13,101 nucleotides of DNA. Origin: Gonium pectorale. Lineage: Eukaryota; Chlorophyta; Chlorophyceae; Chlamydomonadales; Volvocaceae. Shown here piece after piece: positions 1 to 8,700 of the stretch (position 1 is its first letter; each line of letters opens with the position of its first letter). The stretch is taken from assembly GCA_001584585.1 (NCBI GenBank), contig LSYV01000050.1, forward strand, positions 512,703 through 525,803. The letters run 5' to 3'. Position numbers and translations under genes: made by a program. The notes below the pieces were generated by a model. It did not search any database. It was not told the origin of the DNA and saw nothing but the letters and a program-made list of their open reading frames with translations.

Positions 1-70
1 TTCACCCATAAAGGTTCTTGGGTCTACAGGAATTTCATGTACCCGCCAGGGCTCAAGGAACCGGTCTTCA

Positions 71-86
71 AGTGATTTTAATCACT
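71..86. repeat. Short perfect palindrome
   Basis: AGTGATT (71-77) and AATCACT (80-86) are perfect inverted repeats with a 2-base spacer. This could be a dimeric protein-binding site or chance; nothing nearby decides it. Confidence 0.4.
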
Positions 87-140
87 CACCAAATGTAGCG
101 AATACGAGGGACGTCGCTTCAGCTGTATTGGCCTCTACCC

Positions 141-179
141 GCCCGCCTGATTGGCGACGGCGGGCTTTCGGGTATGTAA
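141..179 (+). repeat. GC-rich hairpin followed by TGTAA
   Basis: GCCCGCC (141-147) pairs with GGCGGGC (159-165) across an 11-base loop, and TGTAA follows at 175-179. A hairpin shortly before a green-algal polyadenylation signal would fit the 3' end of a gene lying to the left of the window. No coding exon for such a gene is visible inside the window, so this is only a suggestion. Confidence 0.3.
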
Positions 180-392
180 ATGGATGTGACTGAAGAGGCG
201 GGCTCCTCCTTTCTCTGCAGACTTACTCTTCATTTAATGCGCAGCAAACTGAAAATTCTAACGCTGCATGACATGATACATCCGAACGGCTACATCACGA
301 GCCTGCTCGTAACTAATGGCAAGGCCGGGAGGGCCCGTCTGCCCTTATACCTCGCCCGCCATGCCTTGTACTCGGCGCCCTGCTGGAGACAT

Positions 393-408
393 CACACCCT
401 CGGGTGTG
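393..408. repeat. Short perfect palindrome
   Basis: CACACCC (393-399) and GGGTGTG (402-408) form a 7-bp inverted repeat with a 2-base spacer. No neighbouring gene supports a particular function. Confidence 0.35.
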
Positions 409-1273
409 TATGTCCGTAGAGGCTGCCCTCCCCCTTTCTGGTTCTCTTTTTCAAGGCATATCGGCGTCACCACGACACAAACGTGCTCAGGGCATGTCCG
501 TGCATACCCGCCATGAGCACAGACTTTCCCGCGTTGCGAGGTATCCTGACAAACACGTGATATGGCTCAACACCCGAGTCAACCTGCACCTACTCGAGGG
601 TGCTGCAGCGTGCATGTGTGCGCACGAGTGTTCGTGGTGGCATCAGAGGACGGAATGGCTGCACACGCAGCTCAACGGACGTGGCACTGAGATGGACGGC
701 CCGAACGGAGCTAATGGAGCCACACTTTGCAATACGGTACTGCGAAGGGAAGGGCCAACACACGGGGGATTGTGCTTCACATGTCAATGGTGTAATCTGT
801 CTAGCACATGAGTCGGCGCACGTTTCCTCGTTATGGCAGCAGAAGGGCTTTCCTCTGTCGAAAGATTATAAAAAAGAGAAATCTGCAGAGAAAGAGTTAC
901 AAAAAACAATAAAATCTTATAGGAAGAGGCCGCTTTACTACCCACCACTGAAGACACGGAGCACGCTGGAAGGGCCGCTCACACAGTGCGGCACGATGAG
1001 CTCCGCCCCACGACAAACTTGGGAGCTGTGGGTGAAGCCGAATGGGGAGCTGCTGGAGGATCTGGATGCGGGCCCTTCCCAGGGGCCTACTACTGCGTCG
1101 CCTGCGCGGCGCCTGCAAGGGCTAAGGTTGGTGGTGTGCGGTCAGCGACTGGGCGACGTAGTTCAGTAACAGGTTTGTGTAGGTCACCGGCATCGTAGTG
1201 GAAAAGTAGCATAGTGGAAAACTGCTCAGTGGCGGGCACAGGCCCAAAAGGCGATGGCCGATGCGATGACCGA

Positions 1274-1370
1274 CTGCGCTTACTCTGCTTCTCTATGCCC
1301 GGCCTGGGTCATTCCCGGAAGGACAACCAGAAGAAACACCCGGGAATGGCCCGAATCAGAGTAAGCGCAG
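1274..1370. repeat. Nested inverted repeat, long hairpin
   Basis: Outer arms CTGCGCTTACTCTG (1274-1287) and CAGAGTAAGCGCAG (1357-1370) are perfect 14-base inverted repeats. Inside them GGGTCATTCCCGG (1306-1318) and CCGGGAATGGCCC (1340-1352) pair with one difference that still allows a G-U pair in RNA. The terminal loop is 21 bases (1319-1339). The two stems are separated by an asymmetric internal loop, 18 bases on the left and 4 on the right. It could be a hairpin RNA precursor, the remains of a small inverted-repeat transposon, or a cruciform element. No coding frame uses this segment. Confidence 0.6.
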
Positions 1371-1914
1371 GGTGAGGAGCCGCCCGGGCGTGGCCCCGGA
1401 TGGCGGCATCCAGGCAAAGCAAGGCCCGGGTTGCAGGCTGTACCATATTTGCTGATGCACGCTTGGTATGTAACGACCGAGCAAGCAGAGCCCTATAATC
1501 GTTTTTAACGCGAGTTTTCTTGAATATTTAATTTGGTATTTACTGCCTTTCTAGGCTCAAAACGCAGGAAAGGACCGGTATCGACCTGCATCAAAAATGC
1601 GTTTTAAAAAACGTTTGGCCGTGTCCAACTCCCCTCTCTTCATTATTGCAAGCTTCTCATGCGTTTTAGCATACATTTTCATCATGCGTAGGTGCGGCAC
1701 AGACTTGGTACGGCAAGCGGGCAGGGTGGAGACCACAAGGGACATTACTTACGATGACTGCAGAGTACTCTCCTGTGTCGTGATCTTATCCGCAGCCACC
1801 GCAGGGGTCCTCTCTCCACACAAGCGGAACACAAATTCTTGGCTATGTAGCCATGTAGTCCAGCTTGGATAAACACGTTTTAGTTGAAGACTGGACCAAC
1901 TGCTTGCTCCTGAT

Positions 1915-2723
1915 ATGCGGTCGAGGCCGAAGATTGGTGGCCACGATGGGCAGTCCCCAGTTCCTTTGCTGGACAGCAAGCAGCTTGAAAGTCTTCTAAA
2001 GGAGCTGAACCTTGGGAGGAGCTTGGTGTTCTCGGCCGAGTCTGTCAAGTCGAGTCAAGGACGAAATGGTTTAACACCGTTGCTTTGCTCGCTATTTGGA
2101 TGTGCGAAAAGCGGCAAGGTACAACGCTGGGATAGGTTTGGAAGCTCCCAGACCCTCTTTCAGTACTTCAACGATGTGCCAACCAGGCCCCAGGTACTTA
2201 CCTTGTATCATTGTCACGATCGATCTTCCGCGTCGTAGGAATACACAGCTCGAGCGCTAACTCGGAGGGTTTTCCTTGTTCCCAGGCAGCGCCCGTGGAA
2301 GCTCTCGAGGCCTGGCTGGCCCAGGACTCAGCAGCTCGCAGCCTAATTGAAGCAGTCGCCAGGTATTGAGCGGGCTCTGGTTTGTGGGGTACTGGCAAAC
2401 GTGTGGGGTGCGCCCGTTGTTGGGCCGCGCACTTGGAGTCTTCCTCGGTGCCAGGCCGCCGAAACAGTACTACCATGCCGAGCTGTGTTGCCGGCCGCAA
2501 CGGCGCATGCCAGGGCTGTGCCAACATACGGTCTACCCGCCTGCCCGCCTGCCTGCCGATGACTTGACCCGCCCGCCACCCCTCGTCCGGCCACGCCAAA
2601 AGGTGCGCCATGGCCAACACCGCGTGCGAGCTGCAGGCGCCCCTGGGCCCTCACGCTCCTGTCCGGGCGCTGCTGCTGCCGCCGCACGCCTCCGGCATTA
2701 CGGCCCCTTCGGCGCGCTTCGTG
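1915..2723 (+). other. N-terminal exons 1-3, domain not recognised
   Basis: Three exons join cleanly. Exon 1 (1915-2193) ends in phase 0 at CAG|GTACTT. Exon 2 (2286-2362) follows CCCAG and ends in phase 2. Exon 3 (2603-2723) follows AAAAG, completes an Arg codon and ends at GTG|GTAAGTG. They give 159 residues, including [20 protein letters not shown] near the start and [20 protein letters not shown] around residues 97-116, both likely helical. No transmembrane segment or signal peptide is visible. This could be the start of a sensor or dimerisation region; I do not recognise the family. Introns are 92 bases (2194-2285) and 240 bases (2363-2602). Confidence 0.6.
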
Positions 2724-5700
2724 GTAAGTGAGGGCGGAAGCATGAGCGCTGCAGCATATTTGGGCCCTTCCTGAAGATTGGGCGGTTCTAGTCACTGTGT
2801 ACTTTCCTGTTCGTGCATGCTGGCTCACTCCGTGTCTTGGCAATTAGGGGCGTGCCGTACGCAGGCCCGGAGCTGCATTTGGAGGTCCACGCAGCGGCAC
2901 GACGATAGCGGCAGCGGCGCGCGCCAGTCCTCTGTACATCGAGTACAGGAGCGGCCAGCGGTCCTGCTCATTGCAATCAGCGACGTCGACAAACCCAGGA
3001 GCGGACTCCTTGAGCTTGTGCCCGCCGACAGGGCACATGCGGGCGTGGAGGGTAACCGCAACGACGGCGGCAGGGCTGCGGGCAGCGTGGAGTCGCCCCA
3101 CAGCCGGGCCTTGATGTCGCCGCGACAGAGTGAGCCACAGTCGCAGCAGTCGATCTCGCTGCTGCAGCCGCCGCCGTCGCTCCTGAGCGCGCGGTTGCGG
3201 GAGCCGCCGGGTTGCGCCTCTATCTGCATCAAGTCGCTGCCGTGCTGCGTGACGGTGCTGCAGTTACCCGGGTACGTGTCGATGGGCTGCCGCCGGCTAC
3301 GGCATGTGCCCAGCGGGACTGCAGCGAGCGCAGTGCATGGCGGCAGCGGATGCCTGCCTCCCCCAACGCCCTGACGCGGCCTCTCAATCAGTAGTACAGG
3401 CAGTAGTAGTGCCTGCCTGTCCTTCTTTGCTGCACCCCCCGGCCTCCTTCCAAGCCTGTCCCCGCTCTTGACGGTACCCGCTTACATGCTTACCTCCCAT
3501 GCTCTCCTTCCAGGCGCGTGCTCTTTCAGAACCCTCGCAGCCTGGCATTCTTCGGTGACGTCACGGGTCGGCCGCTCGGCAGCACGCTGCTGAACCTGCT
3601 GCTGGGGGGCGGGGAGGCCGGCGCGGGGGAGCACGGCGCGGTGAAGGCTCGACAAGGGGGCCTCGCTAGCGGGACGCCGGAGGTGCTGCGGCAGCAGTTG
3701 ATGGCGGCACTGGAGCGTGGCGAGGTACGGTGACCTGCATGCGCAGACCGGGGACCCCTTTTCCGCTTCGCCTAAGCATTCCGCCAGATGACATGCGCCT
3801 CACGCTGCCGTAGTGAAAGTGCCTTCCCGCCCTGTCCCCGCTCCACACCCCCAAACATTACAAACTCAGGAGTTCGAGGCTGTGGTCCGCATCCACCCCT
3901 CCGCATTTACCGCCAGTCTTTTGGAGGTGTGGGACGAGGCTGTGACCGAGGAGGAGGTGGGCGAGGTCGAGGACGCCCAGGAGCACCGCGCCGGCCTTGG
4001 CTTGTTCTTCGAAAGCAACGACCCCGGCTCCGCCACTGGCACCTGCACCGTCACCGGCACCCAGCCGGGTCTCAGCCGGGATCACGGCGCCAGCCTCCGG
4101 CCCGACGCCCTGGATCAGGAGCTGCTGGCCGAGCTTGCCGCGTCCGGCGGTGGCGGCGGCGGCAGCAGCCGCTGCGCCAGCCGGGGCACGACCCGCAGCG
4201 GCGCGCTGCCCACCCTCAGGCAGCGCATGCAGAGGAGTGCCAGCCTGAACCAGGCGGCGCACCCAGGCTACTCGCCGCGCGGCGGCGCGCTCGCGAGCCA
4301 CCTCTGCAGCACCTGGTTTGGGCCCGGCGCGGGCCGGCCGGCGGGCCAGGTCAACCGTACCCCGTCATACAACAGCCGGGACCTGCCCTTGCGGCTGCAG
4401 TCCTCGCTGCGCAGTGCCGGCGGCGCGGCAGGGCCGCTCAGCGGCCTTGGCAGGGACCCAGCGCCACCTGGGCCGCCGGCAGCGGCGGCAGGAGGCGACA
4501 GCTGTGGACACGATGGGGCCCGCGCTAGCAGAGCTTTGTGGCGGGCGGGAGGGCGCCCCGGTGGCAGCAGCGCCCACAGGGCACTCTTCCGTAGAAATGG
4601 GCCCCGAGGCGACGCTCACTCTCCCCGTGGCTCCCGCGAGCCCTGCCCCCCGAAGGCCGCGCGTATGCTCGCACCTCCGCCTCCGGTGGCCTCTTTGGCG
4701 CCACCAGCGGCGTTGTGCTGGGCATCGGTCTGGAGGCGGCGAGGGCCTCCTTGGACCCCGACCGCGACCGCGACCCCAATCAAGACCCGGGGGCGAACGC
4801 CGTTGCGAATCACTTTGCTGCTGGCTCCGCCACCGGCGCTGCCCGTGGTCCACAGCCGTCCCCTGCCGCGGGCTCCGTCGAAACCGACACGGGCAACGGC
4901 CCCTCGCAGGGCTGCACGTTGCGCCTCGTCGTTGACAATCCGCCGGCCGTGAGCCGCGCCTTGCACCTTTCTCCCGCACTGTCCCCGGTCTCTGGCAGCC
5001 ATGTGCATGCGGAGGCCACCCAGGAGGTAGAACCTGGCGGCCAGCTGCGCGCGGCGCCGGAAAGGCCGCCGGGTGCGCATGCTCGTGTGAGCGACGGTGA
5101 GGCCCGCAACAGCGGCGCGTCCATGGCCTCCCGGGGCACAGCCCGCACGCCCCATGAGGTCATGGAGTCCATGTCGTTGGGGCGGAGCGGCGGTGCCGCT
5201 CGCGACAACCAGTGCGGCACCACCACGGGGGCCCATCCACGCAGCACCCGGTTTGGAAGCAATACCTACTCAAGCACGCGCGCGGCATTCCTGGACGAGC
5301 CAGCAGCCTGCGCGTCCGAATGCAGCGCCCGTCTGCCGTCGGTGGCTTGCCTGGCACCCATGGCACCGCCGCCAGACTCCCCAAGCGCCGCCGCGGCGGC
5401 GGCCCTCGGCTCTAATGCCACACTTCAAAGGATTGTCGACGCGGCAGTGGCAAACGCCAACGCCAAGCACCGCAAGCTGCGCCGCACAGCGAGTGCCGTT
5501 GGGGACGTGATGATCCTGCGCGAGGCGTCCTCTTCGTCTGTGAGCCCCGGGGATCGGGCGGCGACGGGTGGCGGGTCCGGTGCCAGTACGGCCGTTGATG
5601 GGGCTGCTAGCGTCGGCGGGCGCCGCGGCAGGGCCGGACCGCCGCCCGAGACCTGCAGTAGCGGCGGGGTGGCCGCGCCGTTGGGTTCTTTGGGCAGTGG

Positions 5701-8700
5701 AGCGGCCCCGCGGAGGGCCGGTCAGCCCCTGTCGGGGGCGCCGGTGGCGGTGGGCGCGCTGCTGCAGCCGTCGGCCCCACACGGCTCACAAGGGACAGAG
5801 TCCGCCGGCGCCTCACGCTTCCAGCAGGAGTCCCATTCCAGGCTGCAGCGCACGCTGACGCGGTCCGCGCTGGCGCGCGAGTCTACCGGCGTGGGGCGCG
5901 CTGCGGCAGGCGTGGGCGCGGAGGGCGGAGGGGAGGCAAACGCGCAGCAGCTGAGCTGCACCACCAGCGGCTCAGTTCGTTTCCGCGGGGACGCCAATAC
6001 TAGGGCAGGCGGGGAAGGCAGCGGGAGTGGCGGTGCCAGTATGGATGCGGCGAATGTCACTGACCGCATTGTCGGAGGCCTGCTTTCGGGGCCACCCGAC
6101 ACACCGTCTGGGAAGGAAGATGTGGAAGGCGACGGCGAGGCGGTGGGGCTGCCGCTCCCACCGCGACAATCGTCTCTGCTGGGCCGCTGGACCAGCATGC
6201 AGCCCGCCAGGTCAACGAGCCGCGCGACATCGTCCCAGCCTAGCGCCGCTGCGGGCCCGGGCAGCAGCGGGCAGCTCGGGCCCTGCCTTGTCGAGGCCGA
6301 CGAGAGGGACCAAGACGCCATCTCGGAGGCCCTGCCTGCCAAGCTAGGTCCACATAGCATGCTGAGCGGCGGCGCAGACGCCGGCAGCGCACCCACGACT
6401 CAGGCGTCCTCCCCGCTCTCGCATCTCCGACCCACTGGTCGATCTGCCAGCCTTGCGGTACTTGGTGTCGCGCAGGTTGTGCGGCCTCCGGCCGGCGTGC
6501 AGGCATCCGCTCAGTCCAGCCGCACCGCCACAGGCAACGGCACCAGCACGGGTGAGGCTGATCTGGCCGCCGGCCGGGCTGGCCGCTCGGGCGCACAGCT
6601 GCGGTTGGGGAACTCGGGACCGGACGAGCGCTGTGTCAACCGGCCGCCGCGCTCCGGCGTCAGCCTCAGCGGCCTGCGTGCCATGCACGCGAGCAGCCCC
6701 CTGGGCGGCGTCAGTGCCAGCCTGCACGGCAGCGGCAGCGTCCATGGCGGTGCTGGCGGCGGCTCGCGGCGCGGCTCGCAGCGGCCGGACCCGTCGGTGC
6801 GCGTGCAGCAGCTGCTGTCGAGCTTCACGCTGGCGCACGCACCGCCGCTGCTGCTCGACATGACGCCTGGGGCCGGGTTGGGGCAGCAGGCGAAGGACCC
6901 GCGTGCCGGTGGCGAGCCGCGGGCCCCGCCCAGCGCCGAGACGCTGCAAGCGACCCGTGGGTCACGAGGCAGCGCCGCTGAGGCGTCCCCAACCGGGCGG
7001 GGTATTGAGCTGCACCGCGCCAGGAGCCGGTCGGGGCGCCTGGGCATGGCGGCACACAACGCATCGCCCCACGCGTCCAACAGCCGCTTTGCGCCGTCGC
7101 CTTCACCGTCGCCGGCGACTGCGGCGGCGCTGCTGGACTCGGCTGGGCGCCGCGACGGCGGCGCGGGGCATGGTGCGGCTGGTGGTGCTGATGTTGCCGA
7201 CGTGGTTGCGTACGAGCCCGCGGAGGCGTACACTAACCTGCTGCGAACCGAGCAGTCAGCCATGGGGGCGGTGGCCTCGCATGGTCTGGCGTCTGTGGCG
7301 CTGCGGCGGCCGACGTATCATAGAGTCCATATCGTGCCGTACGCCGGGGCCGTTACGGAAGGCGGCAGCAGCAGCGCGGCTAGCGCAACTCGCAGCCGAG
7401 GGCCGTTAACTCTGACGGTGACTCAAGTTGACATGTCCGAGCAGGTGGAGGTGCAGTCGCAGCTGTCGAGGCTCCTGGAGCAGGAGCACAAGGTCAGTTG
7501 GGGCGCTGGGGCCGGGGGCCGGAGGAGGGATGTGCACCGTGGGAGCTGCGTTGGGAGGCGTGGGCGGCTACCTGCCGGGCATGCTCCGGGCGAGACGATA
7601 CTCATTTGTGCGAGCTTGTCATGTACCTGTGGGCACACCTGCATCGCCTGGCCGCCCACTGCACGGTGCCATGCCCCCACGGTTCTGCATCCACATTCGG
7701 GCAAGCGGATCGCCCGCCCGCTATTTCGTAAAGCGACTCAAAAACAGCTTTGTCGAGCCCGCCACAGTGTCCGCCGTGCTCCCTGCGCCCCCTTCGGTAT
7801 GCCTGGTTGTGGACCGCACCCGTTCCCTGCACGCCCTCCCCTCCCCGCAGCTGCTGGAGAGCATCTTTCCGCGCCACGTCATTGAGTACATGACCCTAAG
7901 CAACGCAGCGGCGGCAGCGGGGCCCGCGCTGGGAGCGGACGGGGGCAGCCTGCTGCGCTTGGCTGGTGCCGCGGGCAGCGCCTGCAAGCTGGCGTCGCTG
8001 GCCACCTGGCACCCCTGCGTCACCATCCTCTTCTGCGACATTGTGGTGCGTAGTGAGCCTAGTGAGCCTTGTGTTCCGGGCGGGCTGCCGCCGCACCCGT
8101 CGAGGCCATCATGGTGGTCTAAGCCTCCCATCGCCAATCGTGGGTAACGTTGACCTGCCTGACCTGTTCTCGGCTCGTGGCAGTTTACCAGTCACAACTG
8201 GCGGTTTGCTCGGCATGGTTGCGGAGGCAACATGCCGACATCGCTTCTTACCCATCGCACACCCTTCCCTCTTCCCCCATCTCCCCACAGGGCTTCACAT
8301 CCGCCTGCCACGCGTCCACACCCTTGACGGTGATGACATTCCTCAATGAGCTCTACAGCCATTTCGACGGCCTGGTGGATATCTACAAGGTGTACAAGGT
8401 GGAGACCATCGGAGGTGAGAAAGGCGTGGCGTGAGGCCTGAGTGGGGAGTTAGTTGGGGCTTACCAGACGCACATTGAGCAGCCCCAGGTTGCACTCTGA
8501 TCCGGGCCTATACCTGGAAGCGTATTTGATGTCATTTTGTCGCCTTTACACTTTGAGCCCGGTTTGCTTCTGCAGGTCCGCCAAGGTAGGAAGGGTGTAC
8601 GTTTCGGTTGTCCTGTACGAAGATCTTAGGGTAATGGTTTTGTCCTTTCCTAGCGGTATTTTGGCGGACCCAAGGGAGTATCCTAGCCTGGGGGCGGGAT

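Larger units (their letters stand above)
1..1914. other. Upstream region with no supportable gene
   Basis: None of the reading frames here shows a recognisable domain or a convincing splice structure. The base composition is mixed: ordinary GC-rich stretches alternate with AT-rich islands near 860-930 and 1490-1640. TGTAA, the usual green-algal polyadenylation signal, occurs on the + strand at 175-179, 791-795 and 1469-1473, so the 3' UTR of a neighbouring + strand gene could end in this stretch; a 5-mer is weak evidence. The last few hundred bases presumably include the promoter and 5' UTR of the cyclase gene, and could hide an upstream exon. An open frame at 1597-1872 has a hydrophobic run (LFIIASFSCVLAYIFIM) after a basic start, but its codon use is AT-rich and it stops before the cyclase exon. 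Confidence 0.5.

Noticed and set aside
600..1169. 189-codon + strand open frame
   Set aside because: It runs through an AT-rich island and a GC-rich stretch with no change of frame quality, and no recognisable protein feature appears.
1496..1502. TATAAT as a promoter of the cyclase gene
   Set aside because: It lies about 420 bases before the chosen start in an AT-rich stretch where such matches are expected; nothing ties it to a transcription start.
5722..7263. Long minus-strand open frames (5722-6396 and 6511-7263)
   Set aside because: They are antisense to the long cyclase exon, show only Arg/Pro/Ser-rich sequence and arise because GC-rich coding DNA has few stops on the other strand.
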